Assembly: GCF_014646095.1 (NCBI RefSeq)
Contig: NZ_BMMU01000019.1
Coordinates: forward strand, 117,544-181,543
Length of the DNA stretch: 64,000 nucleotides
Direction: 5' to 3'
Source: Streptomyces lacrimifluminis
GTDB lineage: Bacteria; Actinomycetota; Actinomycetes; Streptomycetales; Streptomycetaceae
Both the position numbers and the translations under genes were made by a program. The first letter of the stretch is position 1; each line of letters opens with the position of its first letter. Below, one piece after another: positions 8,017 to 17,212 of this stretch. The notes beneath the pieces are model-generated. The model saw only the letters and a program-made list of their open reading frames with translations. It searched no databases and was not told the origin of the DNA.

Positions 8017-8862
8017 ATGACACCTACACTCGTGCGGCAGCACCTGCCTCACGCGGGTCCGGCGACCCGCGTGGACCTGTGCGCACGCGCGCGTGACTGG
8101 TCGGAGATCCAGGAGCGGATGTTCGTACCGCTCTACGAGTCCGTCTACGAGCGGCTGGAAGTGGGCACCTGCACCCGACTGCTCGGCCTCGGCTGCGGCT
8201 CGGGCCTGGCCCTGTTGATGGCTGCCTCAAGAGGCGCCGCCGTCACCGGTGTCGAGCCGTCGTCACCGCAGCGGCTGAGCCTCGCGCGGGAGCGGTTACT
8301 GCCCGAATCGGCGCTCACGCGCGCGCGTGCCGACGCCCGGCTCGTGCCGGGACTCCCCGAGGTGGGAACTCACGCGTACACGCTGGTGACCGCGTTCGAG
8401 CCGATCGGCTGTCGCGCGGGCGACTCCGAGGAACTCGGCGAGACGCTCGCGTCGGCGTTGCCGTCGGCCGGGCGGGGGTCTCCGGTGGTGCTGGTGGGCT
8501 GGGGTCCACCGGAGCGCTGCGCCACGTCGACGGTGCTGCGGGTCGGGGCCCGGCTCGCGGATCCGCTGCGCGTCACGGGCGGTTGGCGCCCCGCGCTCCG
8601 CGACGACCTGGAGAAGGTCGCCCAGCGGGCGGGCCTGCGCCCGGACGGCTCCGGGCGGGTGGCCTGCCCGTTCGGGTACGCGAACATGCGCAGCGCCGTA
8701 CGGGGGCTGCTGTCGACGGGGTTGTTCGACGCGGCGATCGCGGCGGCGGGCCAGGAGCAGGTGGACAAGGAGCTGGCGGAGGCGCTGCATCCGTATCAGC
8801 GGCGGGACGGCACGATCTGGATGCCGAACGTCTTCCGGTACCTCATCGCCCGGACCGCGTGA
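8017..8862 (+). CDS. SAM-dependent methyltransferase-like protein
   Basis: 281 residues, class I Rossmann-fold methyltransferase. Motif I is seen as RLLGLGCGSGLALLMA (about residues 53-68) and the acidic post-I strand as VTGVEPSSPQR. The middle is divergent, and the C-terminal part (GTIWMPNVFRYLIART) resembles a conserved Streptomyces family of unknown substrate. The ATG at 8017 is preceded by GGGGCG. It is divergent from the proS remnant across about 200 bp and convergent with ffh. The acceptor molecule cannot be named. Confidence 0.72.
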   Translation: MTPTLVRQHLPHAGPATRVDLCARARDWSEIQERMFVPLYESVYERLEVGTCTRLLGLGCGSGLALLMAASRGAAVTGVEPSSPQRLSLARERLLPESALTRARADARLVPGLPEVGTHAYTLVTAFEPIGCRAGDSEELGETLASALPSAGRGSPVVLVGWGPPERCATSTVLRVGARLADPLRVTGGWRPALRDDLEKVAQRAGLRPDGSGRVACPFGYANMRSAVRGLLSTGLFDAAIAAAGQEQVDKELAEALHPYQRRDGTIWMPNVFRYLIARTA

Positions 8863-9015
8863 GCCGACCCGTGACAGCCGGTGTGCCGACCGGCGCGTCC
8901 AGTTGACCGCACTGGTCGCGGAGCATGGCGCACGCCTCCTTCGGAGCGCTCGTCGACCGTGCGGCGCATCTCACCGTCGGCAGCACCCCGCGCGCGGGGA
9001 CGCGCGGAACGCGGC

Positions 9016-9043
9016 AGGGCGCCCCACCGGAGAGGGGCGCCCT
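9016..9043 (-). terminator. terminator between methyltransferase and ffh
   Basis: Perfect 10-bp stem AGGGCGCCCC / GGGGCGCCCT with an 8-base loop, in the space between two convergent genes. It probably ends the ffh transcript and may work in both directions. Confidence 0.75.
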
Positions 9044-9097
9044 GAGCGACGTACGAACGGCTGGAATCAGCCGATCTGCTTCCGGCCGACCGACTTC

Positions 9098-10657
9098 TCA
9101 GCCCATGAACTTCTTGAACTCGTCCGGCAGCTCGAAGTCCTGGCCGCCCTGCTGGCCCGGCAGGCCGAACGCGCCGCCCGGAGCACCCTGGGCGCCGGCG
9201 GCCTTGCGGGCGGCGTCCTCCTGCTCCTGCTGCTTGCGCTTCATCGGGTTGCCGGAGCGCTGCTTGCCCTTGGCCTGTTTGGGCTGCTTCTTGGAGCGGC
9301 CGGGGCCGCCACCCATGCCCGGCATCCCGGGCATTCCCGGCATACCGCCACCCTGGGCCATGCGGGACATCATCTTGCGGGCCTCGAAGAACCGCTCGAC
9401 CAGACCCTTGACCGCGCTGACCTCGACACCGGAGCCCTTGGCGATACGGGCGCGGCGCGAGCCGTTGATGATCGTGGGTTCCTGGCGCTCGGCCGGGGTC
9501 ATCGACTTGATGATGGCCGCCGTGCGGTCCACATCGCGCTCGTCGAGGTTGTTGATCTGGTCCTTGATCTGACCCATGCCGGGCAGCATCCCGAGCAGCT
9601 TGCTGATGCTGCCCATCTTCCTGACCTGCTCCATCTGGGCCAGGAAGTCGTCCAGGGTGAAGTCCTGGCCCTTCTTGGACGCCAGCTTGGAAGCCATTGC
9701 CTCGGCTTCTTCCTGGCTGAACGTCTTCTCCGCCTGCTCGATCAGAGTGAGCAGGTCACCCATGTCGAGGATGCGGGAGGCCATCCGGTCAGGGTGGAAC
9801 GCGTCGAAGTCGTCGAGCTTCTCGCCGTTCGACGCGAACATGATCGGCTTGCCGGTCACCGACGCGATGGAGAGCGCGGCACCACCACGGGCGTCGCCGT
9901 CGAGCTTCGACAGGACGACACCGTCGAAGCCGACGCCGTCCCGGAAGGCCTCGGCCGTGTTGACCGCGTCCTGGCCGATCATCGCGTCGACGACGAAGAG
10001 GATCTCGTCGGGCGAGACCGCGTCCCGGATGTCCGCGGCCTGCCGCATCAGCTCGGCGTCGATACCGAGGCGGCCTGCGGTGTCCACGATCACGATGTCG
10101 TGGACCTTGGTCTTCGCGAACTCCATGGAGTCCTTGGCGACCTTGACCGGGTCACCGACCCCGTTGCCCGGCTCGGGCGCGTAGACCGCGACCCCGGCGC
10201 GCTCGGCGACGACGCTGAGCTGGTTGACGGCGTTGGGGCGCTGGAGGTCGGCGGCGACGAGGAGGGGCGAGTGGCCCTGGTCCTTGAGCCACTTGCCCAG
10301 CTTGCCCGCGAGGGTGGTCTTACCGGCACCCTGGAGACCGGCCAGCATGATCACGGTCGGCGGCTGCTTGGCGAAGCGCAGCCGCCGGGTCTCGCCGCCC
10401 AGGATCGTGACGAGTTCGTCGTTGACGATCTTCAGGACCTGCTGGGCGGGGTTCAGCGCCTTGGAGACGTCCGACCCGAGGGCACGCTCCTTGACGTTCT
10501 TGATGAACGTCCGGACGACCGGCAGGGCCACGTCGGCTTCGAGGAGCGCGATGCGGATCTCGCGGGCCGTGGCGTCGATATCGGCTTCGGACAGCCGCCC
10601 CTTGCCGCGCAGGTTCTTGAAAGTCGCTGAGAGGCGATCGGAGAGAGTATCGAACAC
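9098..10657 (-). CDS. ffh: signal recognition particle protein Ffh
   Basis: SRP54 GTPase, 519 residues, which binds 4.5S-type RNA and signal sequences on ribosomes and delivers them to FtsY. The N domain is 1-90; the G domain has GLQGAGKTTLAGKLG (G1), DTAGR (G3), SKLDGDARGGAALS and the GEKLDDF closing motif; the methionine-rich M domain includes LPGMGQIKDQ and a run of GMPG repeats in a basic, Gln-rich tail. Its partner ftsY lies about 7 kb away in the same orientation. Preceded by glnD and closed by the hairpin at 9016-9043. Confidence 0.98.
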   Translation of the reverse strand: MFDTLSDRLSATFKNLRGKGRLSEADIDATAREIRIALLEADVALPVVRTFIKNVKERALGSDVSKALNPAQQVLKIVNDELVTILGGETRRLRFAKQPPTVIMLAGLQGAGKTTLAGKLGKWLKDQGHSPLLVAADLQRPNAVNQLSVVAERAGVAVYAPEPGNGVGDPVKVAKDSMEFAKTKVHDIVIVDTAGRLGIDAELMRQAADIRDAVSPDEILFVVDAMIGQDAVNTAEAFRDGVGFDGVVLSKLDGDARGGAALSIASVTGKPIMFASNGEKLDDFDAFHPDRMASRILDMGDLLTLIEQAEKTFSQEEAEAMASKLASKKGQDFTLDDFLAQMEQVRKMGSISKLLGMLPGMGQIKDQINNLDERDVDRTAAIIKSMTPAERQEPTIINGSRRARIAKGSGVEVSAVKGLVERFFEARKMMSRMAQGGGMPGMPGMPGMGGGPGRSKKQPKQAKGKQRSGNPMKRKQQEQEDAARKAAGAQGAPGGAFGLPGQQGGQDFELPDEFKKFMG

Positions 10658-10730
10658 GGCGCTCGTCGGTCCTCAGGGGTCGGGGGCAGTGGGTTGCCCT
10701 CCAGGGTATCCGGCCTCGCAAGCAATTCGC

Positions 10731-10757
10731 CCCCGCCTGCGTATTCAGCAGGCGGGG
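10731..10757 (-). terminator. terminator after glnD
   Basis: Perfect 10-bp inverted repeat CCCCGCCTGC / GCAGGCGGGG with a 7-base loop, immediately after the glnD stop on the minus strand and before ffh. Confidence 0.75.
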
Positions 10758-10779
10758 ACGGAAATCCCGGCACCGGCGG

Positions 10780-13257
10780 TCACCCCCGCAACATCTCCTC
10801 CAGCTTCCGCGCGACCGCGGACGCCTCGTCCCCCGGCAGCGGCGCGCCCTTGTGGTTGGTCACGTAGAACGCGTCCACCGCGTTGGAACCCAGCGTGCTG
10901 ACGTGCATGCTCCGCACCCGCACCCCCGCGTCCTCCAGGGCCCGCCCGAGCCGGTGCAGCAGCCCCGGGGCGTCCTGCGCGCGCACCTCGATCACCGTGG
11001 CCAGCCGGGACGCGGCCGGATGTACGGTCACCCGGGCCGCCGGTGCCACGACGCCCCGGCGCCGCGGGTACGCCGCGTCGCGCTCGGCCAGGCGGCCCGC
11101 GATGTCCAGGGAGCCGTCGAGCGCCCGTACCAGGTCGGCTCGCAGGCGGGCCGCCTGCGGCAGGGAGCCGTACTCGGCGGCGACGCGCCAGTCGAGAAGC
11201 AGGACCGCGCCCTCGACGCCGTCGGGGAGGTCCAGTGAACGCAGTTCCGCCGTGCGCACGGTCAGGCGGTGCATGGCGAGGACGCCGGCCACCGCGGGCA
11301 GGACGCCGGGCTGGTCCGGTACGGCGATCAGGAGTTCCACGCCGAGGGGTTCGGGTTCGGCCGTCGGCGACGCCGGAGGCTCCTCGGTGGCCGCTTCCGC
11401 CGGGACCTCCGTCTGGGCGCGCAGCGACAGCACCGGGCCGCCCGTGCGGAACGCCTCGATCGCGAGCCGTTCCTGTTCGGCGGTGGGCGCCGCGGCCTCC
11501 GGCTCCCCGGGGGCGTCCCCGGAGAGCATGGCGGCGACCCGTTTCACCAGGTCGGCGACGAGGGAACCGCGCCAGGACGACCAGGCGGCCGGGCCCGTCG
11601 CCAGCGCGTCGGACTCGGTGAGCGCGTGGAGGAGTTCCAGCGTGCTCTGGGTGCCGACCGCGTCGGCGACCGAGCGCACGGTGGCCGGATCCTCCAGGTC
11701 ACGCCGGGTGGCGGTGTCGACGAGCAGCAGATGGTGCCGTACGAGAGTGGCCAGGACCGCCACGTCCGCTCGGTCGAAGCCGATGCGGGCGGCCACGTCC
11801 TTGGCGATGATCTCGCCCGCGACGGAGTGGTCGCCCGGCCAGCCCTTGCCGATGTCGTGGAGCAGCGCGGAGACGAGGAGGAGGTCGGGGCGGCTGACCC
11901 GGCGGGTGAACTCGGAGGCCCGGACTGCCGTTTCGATCAAGTGGCGGTCGACCGTCCAGATGTGGACGGCGTTGCGCTGCGGGCGGCAGCGGACCCGCTC
12001 CCAGTCGGGGAGGAAGTGGGTGATCAGGCCCTCGGCCTCCAGCGCCTCCCAGACCTCGATGGTCGGACTGCCCGAGCCGAGGAGGGTCACCAGCTGTTCG
12101 CGGGCCTCCGCCGGCCACGGGGTCGGCAGCGGTCGTGCCGCCGCCGCCATGCGGCGGACCGCGTGCAGGGACAGCGGCAGGCCCGCCTGGGCGGCTGCCG
12201 CCGCGGCGCGCAGCGGGAGTACGGGATCGCGGTCGGGGCGCGCGGCGCGGGCGAGGACCACCTCGCCGTCCTGCTCCACGACGCCCTCCGCCAAGGGGGA
12301 ACGTTCCGGCGCCGGTTTACCGCCGCCCAGCATGGCGCGCAGGCGCGGGCGTACCGCGCGCGACTTCAGCACGCGCCCCACCTCGCGCCAGGTCACGTCA
12401 CTCGCGTACGAGACGACGCGTGCCGCCTCGTAGACCTGCCGCAGGAGGGTGTCGGCGTCGAGGAGTCCGAGTTCGGCGGCTACCTGGTCCTGTTCCTGGA
12501 GGGCGAGGCGGTCGGTGGCGCGGCCGGTGGCGAGGTGGAGGGCGTCGCGGACGTCCAGCAGGCGGCGGCGCGCGTCCGCGAGGCCCTCGCGGGGGGCGTC
12601 GGCCAGCCAGGAGGCCGCGACCGCGCGCAGGGCGGTGGCGTCGCGCAGGCCGCCGCGGGCCTCCTTGAGGTCGGGTTCGAGGAGGTACTGCAGCTCGCCC
12701 TGGCGTTCGGCCCGTTCGGCGCAGAGTTCCTGGAGTTCGGGAAGGCGTTTGGGAGCCTGGTTGCGCCAGTCGGCGAGGACCGCGGTACGCAGGCCTGCCG
12801 TGAGACCGAGGTCACCGGCCAGATGGCGGGCGTCCAGCAGGCCCAGTTGCACCTTGAGGTCCTCGCCCGACACCTTCCTGGCCTCGGACTGTGTCCGGAC
12901 GGAGTGGTCGAGGGCGAGGCCCAGGTCCCACACCGGGTACCAGAGGCGGTCCGCGAGCGCCGCCACGGCGGCGGAGTCGCTGCCGTCGTGCAGGAGGAGC
13001 AGGTCCAGGTCGCTGCGCGGGGAGAGTTCGCCTCTGCCGTAGCCGCCGACGGCGACCAGGGAGACTCCGCGCAGTCCTTGCGGTCCTTCGGTCGCCGCCG
13101 CGAACAGGCCGGTCAGCCACTCGTCGGTCAGTTCGGCCAGGGCCGCACGGCGCGGCGGCCCGGACCGCGCCCCCTCAGTGAGGAGGCGCAGCCGGGCCGC
13201 CGCATAGCCGCTGGGTCCCGAGTCCTCTGCATCCTTGCGCACGTTCGTACTCGTCAC
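10780..13257 (-). CDS. glnD: PII nucleotidyltransferase GlnD
   Basis: 825 residues from GTG 13257, which has AGGAG seven bases upstream. Domains in order: nucleotidyltransferase (GGYGRGELSPRSDLDLLLLH, with the DxD metal site), the GlnD linker helical domain, an HD hydrolase domain (LLVSALLHDIGKGWPGDH) and two C-terminal ACT domains that sense glutamine. In Streptomyces this enzyme is known to adenylylate the PII protein GlnK at Tyr51 rather than uridylylate it. It follows glnK by 28 bp in the amtB-glnK-glnD operon and is probably GlnR-controlled from the amtB promoter. Confidence 0.96.
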   Translation of the reverse strand: MTSTNVRKDAEDSGPSGYAAARLRLLTEGARSGPPRRAALAELTDEWLTGLFAAATEGPQGLRGVSLVAVGGYGRGELSPRSDLDLLLLHDGSDSAAVAALADRLWYPVWDLGLALDHSVRTQSEARKVSGEDLKVQLGLLDARHLAGDLGLTAGLRTAVLADWRNQAPKRLPELQELCAERAERQGELQYLLEPDLKEARGGLRDATALRAVAASWLADAPREGLADARRRLLDVRDALHLATGRATDRLALQEQDQVAAELGLLDADTLLRQVYEAARVVSYASDVTWREVGRVLKSRAVRPRLRAMLGGGKPAPERSPLAEGVVEQDGEVVLARAARPDRDPVLPLRAAAAAAQAGLPLSLHAVRRMAAAARPLPTPWPAEAREQLVTLLGSGSPTIEVWEALEAEGLITHFLPDWERVRCRPQRNAVHIWTVDRHLIETAVRASEFTRRVSRPDLLLVSALLHDIGKGWPGDHSVAGEIIAKDVAARIGFDRADVAVLATLVRHHLLLVDTATRRDLEDPATVRSVADAVGTQSTLELLHALTESDALATGPAAWSSWRGSLVADLVKRVAAMLSGDAPGEPEAAAPTAEQERLAIEAFRTGGPVLSLRAQTEVPAEAATEEPPASPTAEPEPLGVELLIAVPDQPGVLPAVAGVLAMHRLTVRTAELRSLDLPDGVEGAVLLLDWRVAAEYGSLPQAARLRADLVRALDGSLDIAGRLAERDAAYPRRRGVVAPAARVTVHPAASRLATVIEVRAQDAPGLLHRLGRALEDAGVRVRSMHVSTLGSNAVDAFYVTNHKGAPLPGDEASAVARKLEEMLRG

Positions 13258-13285
13258 CCAGCGACTCCTGTTCTTCTCTGCTGCC

Positions 13286-13624
13286 TCAGAGCGCGTCCGG
13301 GCCGCGCTCGCCGGTCCGGACCCGGACGGCCGTCTCGACCGGAAGGGACCAGACCTTGCCGTCACCGATCTTGCCGGTCCGGGCCGCCTTGACGATGACG
13401 TCGATCAGTCCCTCGGCGTCGTCGTCCTCGGCGAGGACCTCGATACGGATCTTGGGAACCAGGTCGACCGTGTACTCGGCGCCTCGGTAGACCTCGGTGT
13501 GGCCCCGCTGACGACCGTAGCCGCTCGCCTCGGTGACCGTCAGGCCGTGGACCCCGAAGGCCTGGAGGGCCTCCTTGATCTCGTCGAGCCGGTGGGGCTT
13601 CACAACGGCGGTGATGAGCTTCAT
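13286..13624 (-). CDS. glnK: PII signal protein GlnK
   Basis: 112-residue trimeric PII protein that binds ATP/ADP and 2-oxoglutarate and reports nitrogen status. Seen: MKLITAVVKPHRLDEIKEAL, the T-loop with EVYRGAEYTVD (modified residue Tyr51), the B-loop TGKIGDGKVW and a C-loop RVRTGERG. The ATG overlaps the amtB TGA (ATGA at 13621-13624), so the two are coupled. By family, it blocks AmtB when ammonium is plentiful and is adenylylated by the adjacent GlnD product when nitrogen is scarce. Confidence 0.98.
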   Translation of the reverse strand: MKLITAVVKPHRLDEIKEALQAFGVHGLTVTEASGYGRQRGHTEVYRGAEYTVDLVPKIRIEVLAEDDDAEGLIDVIVKAARTGKIGDGKVWSLPVETAVRVRTGERGPDAL

Positions 13625-14961
13625 GCGTCCACCTTCTTGCTCGCGCCGCCGACAGCGGCCGGGACGGACGTACGGGCCGCGCCGCCGCCGGCGCCGCTGA
13701 AGTCGTATGCGGTCTCGGCGTGCTCGGCCTGGTCGATGCCGGCGATCTCGACGTCCTCGGGGACGCGCATGCCGATCGTCTTGTCGAGGAGGAAGGCGAG
13801 GATCGCGGAGACGACCAGGGAGTAGCCGAGGACGGCGAAGACGCCCGCGCACTGCTTCCAGAACTGGTCGAGGCCGCCGCCGTAGAAGAGGCCCTGGACC
13901 TCGGACTGGCCCTTGCCGCTGGCGAAGAAGCCGATGAGCAGGGAGCCGACGACACCGCCGACGAGGTGCACACCGACGACGTCGAGCGAGTCGTCGTAAC
14001 CGAGCTTGTACTTGAGGCCGACAGCCATGGCGCACAGCAGACCGGCGATGGCGCCGACCGCGATCGCGCCGACCGGGGTGACCGCACCGCCCGAGGGGGT
14101 GATGGCGACCAGACCCGCGACCGCGCCGGAGGCGGCGCCCAGCGTGGTGAACGCGCCGTGGCGGATCTTCTCGTAGATGAGCCAGGCGAGCATGGCGGCG
14201 GCGGTGGCGACCTGCGTGTTGACGAACATCAGCGAGCCGACGCCGTCGTCGTTGCCCAGCCACGAACCGGCGTTGAAGCCGAACCAGCCGAACCACAGGA
14301 GACCGGCGCCGAGCATGACCAGCGGGAGGCTGTGCGGGCGCATCGGGTCCTTCTTGAAGCCGACGCGCTTGCCGATGACCAGGATCACGCCGAGCGCCGC
14401 GGCACCCGCGTTGATGTGGACCGCCGTACCACCGGCGAAGTCGATGACGCCGAGCTCGAAGGCCCAGCCGCCCGCGCCCCAGACCCAGTGGGCGACCGGG
14501 AAGTACACGATCGTGGCCCACAGGGCGACGAACAGCGCCCATGCCGAGAACTTGACGCGGTCCGCGAGGGCACCGCTGATCAGGGCGGGCGTGATGATCG
14601 CGAACATCAGCTGGAAGACCAGGAAGGCCAGGATCGGGATGGTGTAGCCGTCCCAGAGATCGGCGGTGCCGATGTCGCTGAGACCGACCCAACCCGAGGT
14701 CCAGCCGATGAGGCCGCCCTTGTCGGTGCCGAAGGCGAGCGAGAAGCCGTACACCACCCACAGGATGGTGACGATGCCGATGCTGATAAAGCTCATCATC
14801 AACATGTTCAGGGTGCTCTTGACCCGGACCATGCCTCCGTAGAAGAAGGCGAGACCGGGGGTCATGAGCAACACCAGTGCCGAACAGATCAGCATGAACC
14901 CGGTGTTCGCGGCAGAGAGCTTGGGAGCCTCTGCGGCTAGCGTGATGGCGGCTGATGCCAT
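13621..14961 (-). CDS. amtB: ammonium transporter AmtB
   Basis: 446-residue membrane channel for ammonium/ammonia. Eleven hydrophobic segments can be followed, starting with GFMLICSALVLLMTPGLAFF, and family motifs AFFYGGMVR, DFAGGTAVHINAGAAAL and the pore histidine region VGVHLVGGVVG are present. The C-terminal cytoplasmic tail ends in an Ala/Gly/Lys-rich stretch. First gene of amtB-glnK-glnD; a GlnR operator lies about 95-130 bp upstream. Confidence 0.97.
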   Translation of the reverse strand: MASAAITLAAEAPKLSAANTGFMLICSALVLLMTPGLAFFYGGMVRVKSTLNMLMMSFISIGIVTILWVVYGFSLAFGTDKGGLIGWTSGWVGLSDIGTADLWDGYTIPILAFLVFQLMFAIITPALISGALADRVKFSAWALFVALWATIVYFPVAHWVWGAGGWAFELGVIDFAGGTAVHINAGAAALGVILVIGKRVGFKKDPMRPHSLPLVMLGAGLLWFGWFGFNAGSWLGNDDGVGSLMFVNTQVATAAAMLAWLIYEKIRHGAFTTLGAASGAVAGLVAITPSGGAVTPVGAIAVGAIAGLLCAMAVGLKYKLGYDDSLDVVGVHLVGGVVGSLLIGFFASGKGQSEVQGLFYGGGLDQFWKQCAGVFAVLGYSLVVSAILAFLLDKTIGMRVPEDVEIAGIDQAEHAETAYDFSGAGGGAARTSVPAAVGGASKKVDA

Positions 14962-15055
14962 CGGCGTCTCCTCGTCATTGGTACGGCCCCGTGCGGGCGA
15001 AGCCTGAGCGGATTGAGGGGTGGGCCGGTTATGCGCCAGACATTGACGCAGCGCC

Positions 15056-15093
15056 GTTTCGGTCGACGCCCCTCGATGTTTCGCCGCAGTGAC
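15056..15093 (-). promoter_or_regulatory. GlnR operator ahead of amtB
   Basis: Read on the minus strand: GTCAC-n6-GAAAC-n6-GGGCG-n6-GAAAC. Spacing matches the published actinobacterial GlnR consensus (gTnAc-n6-GaAAc, repeated after 6). Three of four half-sites are strong and the third is degenerate. It lies ahead of amtB and should activate the operon under nitrogen limitation. A further GTAAC occurs at 15109-15113. Confidence 0.8.
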
Positions 15094-15188
15094 GAAGGTG
15101 CCTCGTGTGTTACGGATCGATGAACTGCCGGATGTTGGACGCGCCGATCGTTATCGTGGCGCAACCTTCGCCCGTGACGGTGGGCCGA

Positions 15189-15254
15189 CCGCGGCCGGCC
15201 TTCCGATGACCTGGCGGGGGAGCCGAGTCGGGCTGTCGGGAAGGCCTGCCGCGG
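15189..15254 (-). terminator. long inverted repeat after nsdA
   Basis: A 16-base arm at 15189-15204 (CCGCGGCCGGCCTTCC) pairs with 15239-15254 with one mismatch across a 34-base loop. It follows the nsdA stop and separates it from the amtB promoter, so a terminator role is likely. Confidence 0.5.
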
Positions 15255-15270
15255 CCGGGGTTCCGGGGGT

Positions 15271-16755
15271 TCAGACCGCTTCGGCGGTCTCGGGCAGATC
15301 GATCGCGAGCTGGGCGGTCAGGTCCACGACCTCGGCGAGATCCCCGAAGTCGCGTACAGCCGTGTCGACGGTTTTTCGGATACGAGTGGTGACGCGCTCC
15401 GAGCGCACCTTCTTGGCGATTTCCATGGCTTCCATGGCCAGCACCGTGGCCCGCTCGGGCTCCCGCTGAAGGAGGTGGACCGTGGCCATGCCGATCAGAT
15501 TCAGTGCGTACGACCGCTGGTGATCGGTGTCCTTCGCGAACAGGTCGACCGCGTTCCGCATCAGCGGCTCGGCCAGCGAGGCGTAGGTGGGGCTGCGGCC
15601 GGCGACATAGGCGAGGTCACGGAACGAGTGGGAGTTCTCGCCGTACAGCTCGGCCCGGGAGAAGAAGCGGATCCAGTCGGGATCCGGCTCGTCCCAATCG
15701 TGTACGTCCGCGAACGTGTCCTCGGCCATCCGCACGGCCCGCTTGCACTTTCCGGGTTGCCCCATATTGGCGTATGCGCGCGCCTCCATCGCATACAGCA
15801 TGGCCTGGGTGCGGGGGCTCGCGCAGTCGCGGCTGCCGTACTGCGCGAGATGGATCAGTTCGAGGGCGTCGTCCGGGCGCCCCAGGTGGATCATCTGACG
15901 GCTCATGGACGACAGGACGTACGAGCCCAGGGGCTTGTCACCGGCCTCCTTGGCCGCGTGCAGGGCCAGGACGAAGTACTTCTGGGCGGTCGGCTGGAGC
16001 CCCACGTCGTACGACATCCACCCGGCGAGTTCGGCCAGCTCTGCGGCGACCTTGAACAGCTTGCGGGTGGTGGATTCCGGCTGGGGCTCCTGGAGGAGGT
16101 CCGTCACCTCGTGCAGCTGTCCGACCACCGCCTTTCGGCGCAGGCCGCCGCCGCACTGCGCGTCCCACTGCCGGAACATCGCGGTGGTGGACTCCAGCAG
16201 CTCCAGTTCGGGCTTGGAGAGGCGGCCGGCCCGGCGCGCGGCGGACGGGTGCTCGGGCTCCTCGGGCGGGGCCGGAGGCACCGGGACGAGCCAGCGCTGC
16301 ATGGGCTCGATGAGGCTGGGGCCGGCGGAGAGGGAGAGCGCGGTCCCGAGGAAGCCGCGCCGGGCCAGCATCAGGTCGCTGCGGGAGAACTCGCTGAGCA
16401 GGGCCACCGTCTGCGGGGCGGTCCAGGGCAGGTCGACGCCGGACGCGGACGGCGACTGGCGGGCTGCTCGCAGCCCCAGGTCCTCGACGGAGACGACACA
16501 GCCGAACCGCTCGGAGAACAGCTCGGACAGGATGCGCGGGATCGGCTCGCGCGGGTTCTCCCCGTCGAGCCAGCGCCGGACCCGCGAGGTGTCCGTCGAG
16601 ATGTGGTTGGCACCCAACTGACGTGCCCGGCGGTTCACTTGGCGTGCCAGCTCGCCCTTGGACCAGCCGCTGCGCACGAACCACGAGCCGAGCAGCTCAT
16701 TCGGGCGCTTGTCAGCGCCAGCCGAAGTCGTCGCGCTTCCGCCGTTGCCGCCCAC
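15271..16755 (-). CDS. nsdA: negative regulator of differentiation NsdA
   Basis: 494 residues from GTG 16755 (GGNGGSATTSAG), preceded by a GGGGGCG ribosome-binding site; an ATG at 16800 is possible but less likely. The N-terminus has a DNA-binding-like module (SWFVRSGWSKGELARQVN, with TSRVRRWLDGENP), and the C-terminal two thirds are TPR-like helices (YVLSSMSRQMIHLGRPDDAL, AYANMGQPGKCKRA). NsdA of S. coelicolor represses sporulation and actinorhodin production; the placement next to amtB matches that genome. The mechanism in the family is still open. Confidence 0.9.
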   Translation of the reverse strand: MGGNGGSATTSAGADKRPNELLGSWFVRSGWSKGELARQVNRRARQLGANHISTDTSRVRRWLDGENPREPIPRILSELFSERFGCVVSVEDLGLRAARQSPSASGVDLPWTAPQTVALLSEFSRSDLMLARRGFLGTALSLSAGPSLIEPMQRWLVPVPPAPPEEPEHPSAARRAGRLSKPELELLESTTAMFRQWDAQCGGGLRRKAVVGQLHEVTDLLQEPQPESTTRKLFKVAAELAELAGWMSYDVGLQPTAQKYFVLALHAAKEAGDKPLGSYVLSSMSRQMIHLGRPDDALELIHLAQYGSRDCASPRTQAMLYAMEARAYANMGQPGKCKRAVRMAEDTFADVHDWDEPDPDWIRFFSRAELYGENSHSFRDLAYVAGRSPTYASLAEPLMRNAVDLFAKDTDHQRSYALNLIGMATVHLLQREPERATVLAMEAMEIAKKVRSERVTTRIRKTVDTAVRDFGDLAEVVDLTAQLAIDLPETAEAV

Positions 16756-17212
16756 TGGAACGCCCCCATCCCTGAGACCACTTGTCGCCGAGTGCGCCAA
16801 GCCCTATCAGAATGCCGGTAAATAGGCTCCGTGTCCGACAGTTCTCACCCTTCGAACGGGAAGCCGACTTGCCTCCGGCATACCCACAAGAGCATGTGCC
16901 CCCAGGCCTCGTGCACTCAAAGTAATCCTGCGATCACGGTCCCGGCCATGGCGATCCGGGAAACGCCACCATTCGCCACCCCTTCGAATGAACTCACGGG
17001 CGCCTACACAGGATTCACTTGACAGTGGACGGTCGGGAGTGGGCGGAGCGGTGCACGCGAGGGCGCACGCCGTCGAGCGCACCACCCGAGACACTTCTGG
17101 GCGCCGACCGGATCGGGTGAGTGCGGACAGAGGTGACGGGCAGTCGGAAACGCAGGGTTACATTCTGATAGCAGCTCGTAACCACCGGTGCGTCGGACCC
17201 GTTGGAGGGGGC
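16756..17212 (+). other. divergent intergenic region, no gene seen
   Basis: About 450 bp between nsdA and the primase-polymerase-like gene. No coding potential that I trust. It is less GC-rich than its surroundings, contains TTGACA at 17019-17024 and a half-site pair GGTTAC (17156-17161) / GTAACC (17178-17183) just upstream of the plus-strand gene, and must hold both divergent promoters. Confidence 0.5.

Noticed and set aside
10780..13365. Longer GlnD of 861 residues
   Set aside because: The extra 36 residues are Arg/Ser-rich and lack a ribosome-binding site; GTG 13257 has AGGAG at the right distance.
17133..17151. GTGAC...GAAAC resembling a GlnR site before the primase-like gene
   Set aside because: The spacer is 9 bases and GlnR half-sites need 6; no second pair follows.
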